Assembly (NCBI RefSeq): GCF_014200575.1
Contig: NZ_JACHBZ010000006.1
Coordinates: 186,001-250,000 of the forward strand
Source of the DNA: Mucilaginibacter saanensis
Lineage (GTDB): Bacteria > Bacteroidota > Bacteroidia > Sphingobacteriales > Sphingobacteriaceae
DNA length: 64,000 nt
Direction of reading: 5' to 3'
Shown here: positions 9,541-19,118 of the stretch, one piece after another
Layout of the letters: each line of letters opens with the position of its first letter
Position numbering within the stretch: the first letter of the stretch is position 1
Made by a program: the position numbers and the translations under genes
The notes under the pieces: generated by a model
Database searches by the model: none
What the model saw: the letters and a program-made list of their open reading frames with translations, nothing else
Told to the model about the DNA's origin: nothing

Positions 9541-11385
9541 ATGATGAAAAGATCAAATATAATTATGCTGCTTTTTGTGTGTTTCATAGGCGGTACATTT
9601 TCAACAAGCTGTAAAAAGAGTTTTCTTGAAAAACCCAAAGGTGGTGCTGTAACTGTTGATACTATTTTTGATAGTAAAAACCAGGCGCAGGATGCCGTGG
9701 CACAAATGTACAGGCTGTGCATCAGGGGGTATTTTCCAAGCACGTATGATGGTTGCCGCCCGGAAGCTATTACAGACCAGCTTTACATTATTCACCCGGC
9801 TTATGACTGGGCTTCAAATACAATCAATACCGGCTCATACATTACCGGTAACATGAGTGCCGATGCCAATTGCGATTATGGATTTGGTACAGGCAATGGC
9901 TCGGGTTATAGCTGGCATTACAAAGGGATAAGGCAGGCCAACCTGGTATTGAAAAATATCAACAAGGTTGCCGACGCTGATAATACCTGGAAAAACGACG
10001 TAAAGGGACAGGCTTTATTTTGCCGTGCCATGCAGCATTATGAACTGTTCAGATACTATGGCGGTATCCCGATTGTAAACAAACCGTTAGATGGAGATGG
10101 CAAAATAGACGTGCCTCGCAGCTCGGTACAATCAGTAGTTGATAGCGTAGTAAAATGGTGCGATCTGGCTGCAACCCTGCTGCCGGCAACACGTGCCTCT
10201 GCCGATTACGGCCGGGTTACTAAGTTGGCGGCTCTTGCATTAAAATCACGCATATTGTTATATGCGGCAAGTCCGCTTTACAATACGCCTGCAAATATGA
10301 AGGCTGAAGTTTCCGGAGCCCGTTATGGCGATGGCCGCGATACGGTATTGGCTTACCCCAATTATGATCCGGAACGTTGGAACAAGGCTGCCAAAGCTGC
10401 TAAGGATGTAATAGATAATGCAGGTGGATCAGGGGTGTCATTATATAATACCGGCAAGCCTTTAACTACCGGACAAACCTATGCAACCCTTGGCGATTAT
10501 GAATCGGTATGGAACGTGTTTGCCAACCCCGAACTTATATTGGTTAATACCTTTAACCAGGCTGGCAGCGGCTTTGTATGGGGACAATACCTGTCGTCAA
10601 AACTGCGTCTGGCACAATGGGGCGTTAAAAACAATGTTCCCATTGAATTTATACAACAGTATGAAAAGCAGGACGGTACCAAATGGACCTTACCCGCCAC
10701 CGGTGCCGATTTGCCTGTTGATATACAAAACCTTAAGCTCGATCCGCGTTTTTACGAAACCGTTGCTTACGACGGTATGTACTACAGCAGCCAGCGGGGC
10801 ATCTTAGCTTATTACAAAAAAGGCGATTACAGCACCGATGGAAACCTGGCCAGCAGCGATGCCGGTGTTGATGGTTACGCTACTGAAACTTACAAATTTG
10901 TTGCCCGTGTTGATAACATGACCGATGATCATTTTGCATGGCCGGTATTTCGTTTGGGCGAAATTTACCTGAACTATGCCGAAGCGCTTAATGAATATCA
11001 GGGCCCGGCAGGTGATGCCACCACTTATCTTAACCTGATCAGGAAAAGAGCCGGAATGCCTGAGAAACACCCAGCCGATGCCAACGCATTCAGGGATGCC
11101 GTACAAAACGAGCGTACCATTGAGCTGGCTTATGAAGGGCACAGGTATAACGACCTTAACCGCTGGTTAAAGGCAAAAACGGTGTTGAATACAACCTTAC
11201 ACGGTATCCAAACCACTGCCAAAAAAGGCGCCGACGGCGAGTTGAAACGTACCTGGCAGGTAGTACCGTTTGTTACAAGGCAGTTCCCGGCAAGGTACTA
11301 TTACGTGCCGTTCCCGAGTACCGAAGTTAGTTTACGGTACCTGGGCAATACTAAGGGATGGGATGGGCAAAACCCAGGATGGTAA
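9541..11385 (+). CDS. susD: SusD/RagB outer-membrane lipoprotein
   Basis: This 614-residue surface glycan-binding lipoprotein forms the lid on the preceding SusC. It has a lipoprotein signal with a Cys in TSCKKSFLEKP. The TPR-rich SusD fold shows QALFCRAMQHYELFRYYGG, VTKLAALALKSRILLYAASP, FRLGEIYLNYAEALNEYQG, ERTIELAYEGHRYNDLNRW and the usual C-terminal YYVPFPSTEV. A second SusC gene starts 33 bp after its stop, so both pairs probably share one transcript. Confidence 0.94.
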   Translation: MMKRSNIIMLLFVCFIGGTFSTSCKKSFLEKPKGGAVTVDTIFDSKNQAQDAVAQMYRLCIRGYFPSTYDGCRPEAITDQLYIIHPAYDWASNTINTGSYITGNMSADANCDYGFGTGNGSGYSWHYKGIRQANLVLKNINKVADADNTWKNDVKGQALFCRAMQHYELFRYYGGIPIVNKPLDGDGKIDVPRSSVQSVVDSVVKWCDLAATLLPATRASADYGRVTKLAALALKSRILLYAASPLYNTPANMKAEVSGARYGDGRDTVLAYPNYDPERWNKAAKAAKDVIDNAGGSGVSLYNTGKPLTTGQTYATLGDYESVWNVFANPELILVNTFNQAGSGFVWGQYLSSKLRLAQWGVKNNVPIEFIQQYEKQDGTKWTLPATGADLPVDIQNLKLDPRFYETVAYDGMYYSSQRGILAYYKKGDYSTDGNLASSDAGVDGYATETYKFVARVDNMTDDHFAWPVFRLGEIYLNYAEALNEYQGPAGDATTYLNLIRKRAGMPEKHPADANAFRDAVQNERTIELAYEGHRYNDLNRWLKAKTVLNTTLHGIQTTAKKGADGELKRTWQVVPFVTRQFPARYYYVPFPSTEVSLRYLGNTKGWDGQNPGW

Positions 11386-11418
11386 TCAGCTTTACACATT
11401 AACAATTAGTGAGAAAAA

Positions 11419-14274
11419 ATGAAAAAAGAATATATAACCCTTTTTGCGTGGATTTTTTCGTTCTGTAGTTTTTCTGTCGCTAATGCGCAAACTACGAATG
11501 TTACTTCAGCAGATTCCATTAAAGCAGGTAATAACGCTGTTAAAGACATAGTTGATGGTGGATTAAGAACCGAAAAAAGCTGGAGAAATACCGGAGCCGT
11601 ATTTACCTTACCGGGCGAGGAGTTAACCAGAATGACCTCCGGCAACCTATTAAATACCCTTCAGGGCCGTATTCCGGGTTTAACGGTAGTTACCACATCC
11701 GGCGAGCCGGGATATGATAACCCTACACTGTACGTGAGGGGCCAAAGCAGTTGGAACATAGCGGGCAACCAGGTAATTATTTACCTTGACGGTTTTCAGG
11801 TTGATATGGGCGCAATAAGCGGTCTGTCGGCGTATGAAATAGAATCGGTAACGCTGCTTAAAGATGCTGCTGCACTTGCAGTATATGGTTTGCAGGGCGG
11901 TGCGGGTGTACTGAGTATCAGAACAAAAAAAGGCTCAGCCTTGCCTAAAACTCAGATCACCGTTAACGGAAAATATGGGATATTGAGCGCAATTGACCTG
12001 CCAACGGTGATGGATGCTTATGGTTATACAACCGCCTACAACCAGGCTTTGCAAAATGACGGTTTACCTATTAAGTACCCTAACCCAAGTTTGTATAAGG
12101 CCAGTAATGATCCGTTTCATCCCAATGTAAACTGGTATGATGAATTACTTAAAAAAACATCAACCATTCAGGATTACAATTTTTCTTTTCGCGGGGGTAA
12201 TAAAACGGCCAAGTATTTTGTGTTAATGAACTACACCAATTTTGAAGGTTTATATAAAAATGCTGACATAATTGATAAGGACTTTGGTACAAATGCCAAA
12301 TACACCAAGTTAAACCTGCGGGCAAATGTTGAACTGCAGCTGAATAAAAACCTTGCTGTAGTAGCCAACATCAGCGGTATAACCGAAGACAGGAATACAC
12401 CTTCTGGCTTTACAGCGGCAGATGTTTTTAATAACCTGCTGCGTATTCCGGCAGCAGCCTTTCCGGTAAAAAATCCGAACGGCAGTTGGGGTAACAGTTC
12501 GGTTTATAGTTTTAACCCTGTTGAGCTTTTACAGCAAAACGGCGTATACAGTTCACACACCCGTAACCTGCAAACAAACTTTGGTTTTACCCAAAAGTTA
12601 GATGCCATAACCCCGGGCCTGGATTTAAAGGGATCGGTATCATTCAGTAACCAGTATGTAGGTACGTATCAAAAGCTTTTCTCGGTGCCATCTTATGAAA
12701 TCACTAAAGATGCTAATGACCAGCCGGTACTGGATGCCAACGGAAAAGTTGTTTACAAAACCATAGGTACCATTAGCCAGTCGAGCCCCGATGGTGGCGG
12801 CGCATTGTGGAACAGGAATGCCGTGCAGTTAGGTTTTGATTACGACCGTAGTTTTGGCAAAAGTGCCTTTACCGGTATGTTAACGGCTGTTAGGCAGAGT
12901 TATGGCCACAGCGGACAAATTTACCAGGTGCGGATACAGGGGCTTTCAGGTAACGTAACTTATGATTATGATAAGAAGTATATTGTTGACCTGTCGGCAG
13001 CTTACAATGGCTCGGCTGATTTTGCTCCTGGTCATCGTTACGGTTTTTTCCCTGCTGTTGGTTTGGGATGGATCGCTTCTAAAGAGGATTTCCTGAAAGA
13101 TAATTCGGCAATTGATTTTCTGAAAGTAAGGGCATCGTACGGTACAACCGGTAATATTAATGAGGCTTACCGCTTTTTATACCAGCAATTTGCAATAAGC
13201 GCTCCCGGATGGATAACCGGAACCTCAAACACCGGGCAGTCCGGCAGAACCGAAGGGCCAAACGCCAATGCGAATGCCGCATGGGAACAAAAAACTACGC
13301 TGAATATCGGTATCGACCTTACCTTATGGAAAAAGCTATCGGCAACGGTAGATGTGTTTAAAGAAAAACGCACCGGTATTATGGAAATCCCATCAGCTGA
13401 TGTGCCTGATTATACAGGGTTTGCTTTACAGTATGCCAACACTGGTGAGGTAAGTAACAAAGGTTTGGAAGCTTCCCTTAATTTTAAAGACAAGATCAAT
13501 TCCTTTGAGTACAACATCGGTGGTTCGGCTGCCTTTGCCCGCAATAAAATAACCAAAAGATCAGAAAGCCCTGAGCCTTACAATTACCTGTATACACAAG
13601 GCTATCAACTTGGTCAGATGCGGGGCCTGGTTTATAAAGGTTTTTATCAGCAGTCGGACTTTGATGCCAGCGGTAAGTTAAAACCGGGAGTTGTATCGTC
13701 ATCATACGCCAATGTTAAACCTGGTGATTTGAAATTTGCCGATCAGGATGGTAACGGTATTATTAATGATTATGACAAAATACCATTGAACTATGCCAAG
13801 TTACCCGAAATTACTTTAGGCTTTAACTTGGGCTTCAAATATAAGGGCTTTGATTTTGATGCCTATCTGGAAGGGGTATTACACCGCACCGTGAGCTTGC
13901 TTGATGATGCCTATACCTATACGCATCCGTTTGTTAACAACAATAACATCACTTCGTTTTCCGCCAACAGCTGGACACCGCAAACAGCCAATACGGCAAC
14001 CACGCCGCGTTTGTCAACACTAAGCAATGCCAATAACGATCAGCAATCTGATTTCTGGATGCGGAACGGCGATTTTGTAAAGCTGCGCAGTGTTGAGCTG
14101 GGTTATACGCTGCCTCAAAAAGGGTTTTTAAAGAAACTGGATGCCATCAGGTTTTTTGTAAACGGAACCAACCTGTTTACATGGGATAAAATTGATGATC
14201 TGGAAGCTGAGCGCCTTTCAATGGGCTACCCTTTAATGAAGGTTGTAACCTTTGGATTAAAAGTGAAATTGTAG
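11419..14274 (+). CDS. susC: SusC-type TonB-dependent transporter, N-terminally short
   Basis: This 951-residue second SusC of the locus has a signal peptide (MKKEYITLFAWIFSFCSFSV, ending near NAQ) and then about 50 residues leading directly into the plug domain. Plug motifs are NLLNTLQGRIPGLTVVTTSG, NPTLYVRGQSSWN, VIIYLDGFQVDMG and AVYGLQGGAGVLSIRTKKG. A long barrel follows. It lacks both the STN domain and the carboxypeptidase-regulatory-like domain, and I see no EVVVVGYG-type TonB box. The protein could be a partner whose energising differs, or the TonB box could be degenerate. It sits between two SusD genes and is presumably under the same sigma factor. Confidence 0.9.
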   Translation: MKKEYITLFAWIFSFCSFSVANAQTTNVTSADSIKAGNNAVKDIVDGGLRTEKSWRNTGAVFTLPGEELTRMTSGNLLNTLQGRIPGLTVVTTSGEPGYDNPTLYVRGQSSWNIAGNQVIIYLDGFQVDMGAISGLSAYEIESVTLLKDAAALAVYGLQGGAGVLSIRTKKGSALPKTQITVNGKYGILSAIDLPTVMDAYGYTTAYNQALQNDGLPIKYPNPSLYKASNDPFHPNVNWYDELLKKTSTIQDYNFSFRGGNKTAKYFVLMNYTNFEGLYKNADIIDKDFGTNAKYTKLNLRANVELQLNKNLAVVANISGITEDRNTPSGFTAADVFNNLLRIPAAAFPVKNPNGSWGNSSVYSFNPVELLQQNGVYSSHTRNLQTNFGFTQKLDAITPGLDLKGSVSFSNQYVGTYQKLFSVPSYEITKDANDQPVLDANGKVVYKTIGTISQSSPDGGGALWNRNAVQLGFDYDRSFGKSAFTGMLTAVRQSYGHSGQIYQVRIQGLSGNVTYDYDKKYIVDLSAAYNGSADFAPGHRYGFFPAVGLGWIASKEDFLKDNSAIDFLKVRASYGTTGNINEAYRFLYQQFAISAPGWITGTSNTGQSGRTEGPNANANAAWEQKTTLNIGIDLTLWKKLSATVDVFKEKRTGIMEIPSADVPDYTGFALQYANTGEVSNKGLEASLNFKDKINSFEYNIGGSAAFARNKITKRSESPEPYNYLYTQGYQLGQMRGLVYKGFYQQSDFDASGKLKPGVVSSSYANVKPGDLKFADQDGNGIINDYDKIPLNYAKLPEITLGFNLGFKYKGFDFDAYLEGVLHRTVSLLDDAYTYTHPFVNNNNITSFSANSWTPQTANTATTPRLSTLSNANNDQQSDFWMRNGDFVKLRSVELGYTLPQKGFLKKLDAIRFFVNGTNLFTWDKIDDLEAERLSMGYPLMKVVTFGLKVKL

Positions 14275-14301
14275 TAATAAACCATTTGTAATTACAAGGA
14301 A

Positions 14302-15990
14302 ATGAAAAAATATCATTATATAACAACATTGTTAGTGCTGAGTACGCTGTTTTACTCCTGTAAACGCGATTACCTGGACGTACAAACTTTACAAGCTGGT
14401 GTTACGGTAGATAAGCTTTACAGTAACTATACTTATGTACAGCAGCAGGTTTTTAATACCTACAGTTACCTGCCCGACGGATTTGCCAATCTTGACCTGG
14501 AGGCCGCCACTGATAATGCCGAGGCTACAGATGTTACCTCAAGAGCACAAACCTTTAACTACGGTATATGGAACCAGTATAACAATCCCGATAGCGCATG
14601 GGCCAGTAATTTTAAGGGCATACGCCAGGCAAACCTTTATCTGCAAAATAAGGGTAAGGTAGATATATCATACATCAAGTATAAAATTACTTCAACAGAT
14701 TCAACTACTTACTTTAATGCCCGCGACAACGTGAAGTTTATGGAGGGCGAAACACTCTTTTTAAAGGCATTCTTTTATTTTGAGCTGGTTAAGCGTTACG
14801 GTGGTGTACCTATTTTTGAGCAACCCCTTGATTATAATGACGCAAATACCTGGAGAAACGTAAAAAGAAACTCGGTAGATGAATGTATCAAATACGTTGC
14901 TTCACTGTGTGATAAGGCTGCGGCTATCATTCCCGCCGATCTTGGGCCTTACTCATGGTATGATGCCGGCCGGGTTACGCAGGGAGCCATCAAAGCACTT
15001 AAAGCAAGGGCCTTATTATATGGGGCAAGTCCGCTTTATACTGGTAACGGCTCTACAACTACCTGGGCGCAGGCCGCATCGGCTGCCCATGATGTAATTG
15101 CCTTGAACGCTTATTCACTTGATGGTAATTATTCCAATTTATTCGGGTCTGACAATACTACATCGCCTGAGTTTATTTTTTATCGCAGGTATGGTGCCCA
15201 AAACAGTGTCGAGAAAAATAATTTTCCTATCATGTTTCAAAACAGCAATGGGAAAAGCATAACACCGTCAGAAAACTTTGTTGATGATTTTGAGGTGCTT
15301 ACAAAGGATGGCTCAGGCAACGTTACCGGATCGGTTCCGTTTAACTGGAGCAACCCTGCCCATGCAGCCAATCCGTATGCCAACCGCGATCCAAGGTTTG
15401 CGGTAACTGTAGTTTATAACAGCTCATCATTTAAAGCAACCACTATTGAAACATTTACTGGTGGCAACAGCGGCTTGCCTAAACAAAATGCTACAAAAAC
15501 AGGCTACTATTTGTCAAAATGGGTAAACCAGTCTGTTGATCTGGTTAATAATACCACCACCAATCATGCCTGGAGTTATTTCAGGTATGGCGAGGTATTG
15601 CTGAACTACGCAGAGGCTATGTTTAACGCTTATGGTGCCGGTGCTGATCCGCAGGGATACGGGATGAACGCTTTGCAGGCCATTAACAAGGTAAGGCAGC
15701 GTGCCGGTGTACCCGCATTAACAACCTTAAACCAGCAGGCTCTTGAACATGAACGTAATGTTGAATTAAGTTTTGAGAACAGCCGCTTATGGGACGTACG
15801 CAGATGGAAAAAAGGAGTTCAATATTTTAATGTTCCGGTAAACCGTATTGACATTACTAAAACAGCGTCATCATATACGTTTGATGTTAAGCAATTAGAA
15901 ACCAGGGTATTTTCTGAGAAAATGAATTGGTATCCGATACCCCAAAGCGAGATTGCTAAAACAAACTGGGCGCAAAATCCGGGATGGTAA
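14302..15990 (+). CDS. susD: SusD/RagB outer-membrane lipoprotein
   Basis: This 562-residue lipoprotein pairs with the short SusC before it (27 bp gap). The lipobox Cys lies in LSTLFYSCKRDYLDVQ. SusD blocks are visible: LFLKAFFYFELVKRYGGVPI, VTQGAIKALKARALLYGASP, YFRYGEVLLNYAEAMFNAYG, NKVRQRAGVP and ERNVELSFENSRLWDVRRWK, with the end MNWYPIPQSEI. It probably binds the same class of ligand as the first pair or a fragment of it. Confidence 0.93.
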   Translation: MKKYHYITTLLVLSTLFYSCKRDYLDVQTLQAGVTVDKLYSNYTYVQQQVFNTYSYLPDGFANLDLEAATDNAEATDVTSRAQTFNYGIWNQYNNPDSAWASNFKGIRQANLYLQNKGKVDISYIKYKITSTDSTTYFNARDNVKFMEGETLFLKAFFYFELVKRYGGVPIFEQPLDYNDANTWRNVKRNSVDECIKYVASLCDKAAAIIPADLGPYSWYDAGRVTQGAIKALKARALLYGASPLYTGNGSTTTWAQAASAAHDVIALNAYSLDGNYSNLFGSDNTTSPEFIFYRRYGAQNSVEKNNFPIMFQNSNGKSITPSENFVDDFEVLTKDGSGNVTGSVPFNWSNPAHAANPYANRDPRFAVTVVYNSSSFKATTIETFTGGNSGLPKQNATKTGYYLSKWVNQSVDLVNNTTTNHAWSYFRYGEVLLNYAEAMFNAYGAGADPQGYGMNALQAINKVRQRAGVPALTTLNQQALEHERNVELSFENSRLWDVRRWKKGVQYFNVPVNRIDITKTASSYTFDVKQLETRVFSEKMNWYPIPQSEIAKTNWAQNPGW

Positions 15991-15995
15991 TAATA

Positions 15996-16032
15996 ACATC
16001 AGTACCGTATTTGTTTGATGCGGTACTGATGT
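15996..16032 (+). terminator. Intra-operon hairpin after the second susD
   Basis: A perfect 12-bp inverted repeat (acatcagtaccg at 15996-16007, cggtactgatgt at 16021-16032) has a 13-nt loop and is followed by atggtttt. The T tract is weak. It lies 6 bp after the susD stop and before the DUF1735 gene, so it may lower expression of that gene rather than stop transcription. Confidence 0.6.
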
Positions 16033-16064
16033 ATGGTTTTAATTATTAATGTAAAAAATATTTT

Positions 16065-17102
16065 ATGAGAATTCATGTATCATCAATATTGAAATTGGCT
16101 GCTTGTTTAGTATTAACAATAGCAGCCTGTAAGCCGGAATATTTAAAAGGTGTTAAATCAGATCCGGCAGTAAAGGTGTACTTGCCGGCTTCTGAAAAAA
16201 ACAGTGGCCTCATTGATGCACTTGCAAACGCATCAATGGTATATGATAGTGCAGCCAATACGGCTAATTTCTCGGTAGCGGTTTACCGCGGCGGCGAATC
16301 GGCTTTTGAGCCGCTCACAGTTGACGTAAGTGCGGATAATAGTACCATTGCCGGCCTAATTCAGTCGGGAGCGCTGCCTGCCAATACCATAATGTTGGAC
16401 CCTGCCGATTATACCTTGGCGGCAAAAGATTCTGTTGTATTAAATAACAACATTATGAAAGGCAGCATCGTCCCTAAAATAAAGGTTGCCAACTTAAGTA
16501 AATACAGTGGTAAAATTGCGGCCCTGGGCATTAAGATAGCTAATTCATCAAAACAATCTGTTAACGCTGATATGAATAAGGTGGTTATCTATTTTGATGT
16601 AGATAAATTGATGGATGCTGTTTTACCCCCATCAAACCTGGTTGATAAAACAAAATGGACTGTTTTAAAAATTGCCGCTAATGATAACGTTACCTTTCAG
16701 GTTAATGGTGACGGAAGCATACTGGCATCGGGTGGTAACGGCGGTCATCAGGGTGTTTTTCAACCTTTTGAAGTAAGAGCTAATAAACAATACAAGGTAG
16801 ATTTTAATGTTGCAGGTAAAGGCGCTACAGATACCTGGTTTGAGGTTTATGTAAGTACTTTACAACCAACCCAAAATAAGGATTACAGCGATGGCGGTAT
16901 ACGCATGGCCTTAAATACCTGGACGGGTTGCGGTAAAACTCCTTTTAATGGCTTGTTATCTGCCATACGGTGTGTTGGAAGCGGTAATGTTGTTTCGTTC
17001 CCAACGGCGGGTACGGTGTACCTGGTTATTAAATCGGGCGGCAGCAACTTGGGAACCGGTGGTATAACCTTAACCAATATAGATTTCAGAAGAGTAGATT
17101 AA
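16065..17102 (+). CDS. DUF1735-containing surface lipoprotein (SusE/F-like glycan-binding protein)
   Basis: This 345-residue predicted lipoprotein has its Cys in LVLTIAACKPEYLK. The N-terminal half (about 30-190) resembles the DUF1735/BT_3987-type domain: VKVYLPASEKNS, ANFSVAVYRGG, NTIMLDPADYTL, GSIVPKIKVANLS and KVVIYFDVDKLMDAVLPPSN. The C-terminal half (about 200-345) looks like a beta-sandwich, possibly carbohydrate-binding (WTVLKIAANDNV, PFEVRANKQYKVDFNV, GTVYLVIKSGGS). As last gene of the locus it probably acts as an extra surface glycan-binding protein. The domain call is moderate; the ligand is unknown. Confidence 0.72.
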   Translation: MRIHVSSILKLAACLVLTIAACKPEYLKGVKSDPAVKVYLPASEKNSGLIDALANASMVYDSAANTANFSVAVYRGGESAFEPLTVDVSADNSTIAGLIQSGALPANTIMLDPADYTLAAKDSVVLNNNIMKGSIVPKIKVANLSKYSGKIAALGIKIANSSKQSVNADMNKVVIYFDVDKLMDAVLPPSNLVDKTKWTVLKIAANDNVTFQVNGDGSILASGGNGGHQGVFQPFEVRANKQYKVDFNVAGKGATDTWFEVYVSTLQPTQNKDYSDGGIRMALNTWTGCGKTPFNGLLSAIRCVGSGNVVSFPTAGTVYLVIKSGGSNLGTGGITLTNIDFRRVD

Positions 17103-17170
17103 CAAGTGGCATAAGCCAACCGATCTTTAAATGCAAAGATAGTTTTAGTTGAGTAGTATATTATACTATG

Positions 17171-17204
17171 AGGCGCTCCGGGGTGAGATACGGGGCGCTT
17201 TTTA
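17171..17204 (+). terminator. Terminator of the sigma/FecR/SusCD locus
   Basis: Stem gcgctccg (17173-17180) with cggggcgc (17191-17198), including one G-U pair, followed by tttttagg. It lies about 70 bp after the DUF1735 gene. Confidence 0.75.
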
Positions 17205-17235
17205 GGTGTATTCATACTGCTGTTATTCAGTATAT

Positions 17236-17269
17236 AAAGCCCCTTAAATTAATACTTTAAGGGACTTTT
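17236..17269. terminator. Second hairpin terminator
   Basis: Arms aaagccccttaaa (17236-17248) and tttaagggacttt (17256-17268) have one mismatch and a 7-nt loop, and the right arm ends in a short T run. It backs up the terminator about 40 bp upstream. The rest of the 288-bp gap to the GMC gene has no visible gene. Confidence 0.65.
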
Positions 17270-17390
17270 GCATGGGCGTTAATTGGTAACGGTAATATTA
17301 CCATACCGCAAATTTTAAATGCTTTATATTTATGCAACGGTTCCCCCGCCGGCATTTATAAACCTTTTTTAATTAGTACCCAAAATTGTT

Positions 17391-19067
17391 ATGAGTAACT
17401 ATCATTATGATGCCATTGTAGTTGGTTCAGGTATTTCTGGCGGCTGGGCCGCTAAAGAGTTAACAGAGCAGGGATTAAAAGTACTCCTGCTTGACCGGGG
17501 CCGAAACATTGAGCATGTTAAGGATTATGTAAATGCCAACAAAGCTCCCTGGGAATTTCCGCATCGCAACGCTGCTGTATTATCCAAGGCTAAGGATTAC
17601 CCTTTGCTGTATAAATCAGGAGGGCTTAATGAATCGAACCTTGACTATTGGGTTAATGAAAAGGAAAGCCCGTATACGCAAATTAAACCGTACCCCTGGC
17701 GCAGGGGCTATCATGTAGGCGGGCGGTCGTTAATGTGGGGCAGGCAGAGCTACCGGTGGAGTGATTTTGATTTTGAAGCCAATTTAAAAGAGGGAATAGC
17801 TGTGGACTGGCCCGTACGGTATAAAGATATTGCCCCCTGGTATGACCATGCTGAGCGCTTTGCCGGTATCAGCGGCTCATTAGAGAATTTGCCGCAATTG
17901 CCCGATGGTCATTTTTTACCAGCTATGGAAATGAATTGTGTGGAAAAGGATGTATCGGCCCGGATTAAAAAGCAATACAACGGCCAGCGGCAAATGATCA
18001 TTGGACGCACCGCCAATATTACTACACCGCTTCCCGGGCGTACTAATTGCCAGTACAGGAACAAATGTGCCTTGGGCTGTCCTTTTGGGGGATATTTTAG
18101 TACGCAATCTTCTACACTGCCGGCGGCCATGGCAACAGGTAATTTAACGGTAAGGCCGTGGTCAATAGTTACGCAGATATTGTATGATAAGGATACCAAA
18201 AAAGCAACCGGAGTTGAAGTGCTGGATGCGGAAACCAATGCTACCTATAGGTATACGTCAAACATTGTTTTCCTTAATGCCTCTACCTTTAACAGTGCCT
18301 GGATACTGATGAACTCGGCAACTGATGTTTGGCCCGATGGACTGGGCAGCAGTAGTGGTGAGTTGGGGCACAACATTATGGATCATCACATGGGCGGCGG
18401 AGCTACCGGTATTATGGAAGGCTATGATGATAAATATTATTTCGGCCGCAGGGCAAATGGTATTTACATTCCGCGGTATCGCAACCTGTTTAACGACAAA
18501 AGAAATTACCAGCGCGGATTTGGGTACCAGGGTTCGGCCGGCCGGGAGGATTGGAGCCGCGAAATTGCAGAACTGAGCATTGGGGCCGGTTTAAAGGAGG
18601 CGCTGCAAGAGCCCGGAAGCTGGGCCATGTCAATGGTTAGTTTTGGTGAGGTGCTGCCTTATCACGAAAATAAACTGAGCCTTGATAAAAATAACAAAGA
18701 TAAATGGGGGCTTAATATACTTGCCGTAGATGCGGAGCTGAAGGATAACGAGCGTAAAATGGAGGTAGACATGGAAAACGATGCCATGGAAATGCTGGAA
18801 AAAGCGGGCCTCAAAAACGTGAAAAGCTTTGAACGCAGACCAACCATGGGTGCTATTCATGAAATGGGTTCGGCACGTATGGGTAATGATCCTAAAACAT
18901 CAGTACTTAATAAATGGAACCAGGTGTGGGATGCACCAAACGTTTTTGTTACCGATGGTTCATTTATGGCTTCTTCGTCATGTGTAAATCCTTCACTATC
19001 ATATATGGCATTTACGGCAAGGGCCGCGCACCATGCTGTTGAAGAATTAAAGAAAATGAATATCTAA
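17391..19067 (+). CDS. GMC-family FAD oxidoreductase
   Basis: This 558-residue glucose-methanol-choline type flavoprotein probably oxidises a sugar or sugar-alcohol hydroxyl, perhaps the C3 hydroxyl of a glycoside. The FAD loop is VVGSGISGGWAAKELTEQG (residues 10-28), followed by VGGRSLMWGRQSYRW in the family's flavin-contact region. A Cys-rich loop is seen in NCQYRNKCALGCPFGGYF. The C-terminal signature is IHEMGSARMG and then SCVNPSLSYMAFTARAAHHA. I see no signal peptide and no Tat motif. The small gluconate-dehydrogenase subunit-3 type partner that often precedes such genes in Bacteroidota is absent here. The exact substrate is open. Confidence 0.88.
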   Translation: MSNYHYDAIVVGSGISGGWAAKELTEQGLKVLLLDRGRNIEHVKDYVNANKAPWEFPHRNAAVLSKAKDYPLLYKSGGLNESNLDYWVNEKESPYTQIKPYPWRRGYHVGGRSLMWGRQSYRWSDFDFEANLKEGIAVDWPVRYKDIAPWYDHAERFAGISGSLENLPQLPDGHFLPAMEMNCVEKDVSARIKKQYNGQRQMIIGRTANITTPLPGRTNCQYRNKCALGCPFGGYFSTQSSTLPAAMATGNLTVRPWSIVTQILYDKDTKKATGVEVLDAETNATYRYTSNIVFLNASTFNSAWILMNSATDVWPDGLGSSSGELGHNIMDHHMGGGATGIMEGYDDKYYFGRRANGIYIPRYRNLFNDKRNYQRGFGYQGSAGREDWSREIAELSIGAGLKEALQEPGSWAMSMVSFGEVLPYHENKLSLDKNNKDKWGLNILAVDAELKDNERKMEVDMENDAMEMLEKAGLKNVKSFERRPTMGAIHEMGSARMGNDPKTSVLNKWNQVWDAPNVFVTDGSFMASSSCVNPSLSYMAFTARAAHHAVEELKKMNI

Positions 19068-19077
19068 ACCTTAATAA

Positions 19078-19113
19078 TTAATATTCCCGGCAGTAATTTG
19101 CCGGGAATATTAA
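19078..19113. terminator. Bidirectional terminator between convergent genes
   Basis: A perfect 14-bp inverted repeat (ttaatattcccggc at 19078-19091, gccgggaatattaa at 19100-19113) has an 8-nt loop. It sits between the GMC gene on + and the small membrane-protein gene on -. Confidence 0.88.
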
Positions 19114-19118
19114 CGGTA

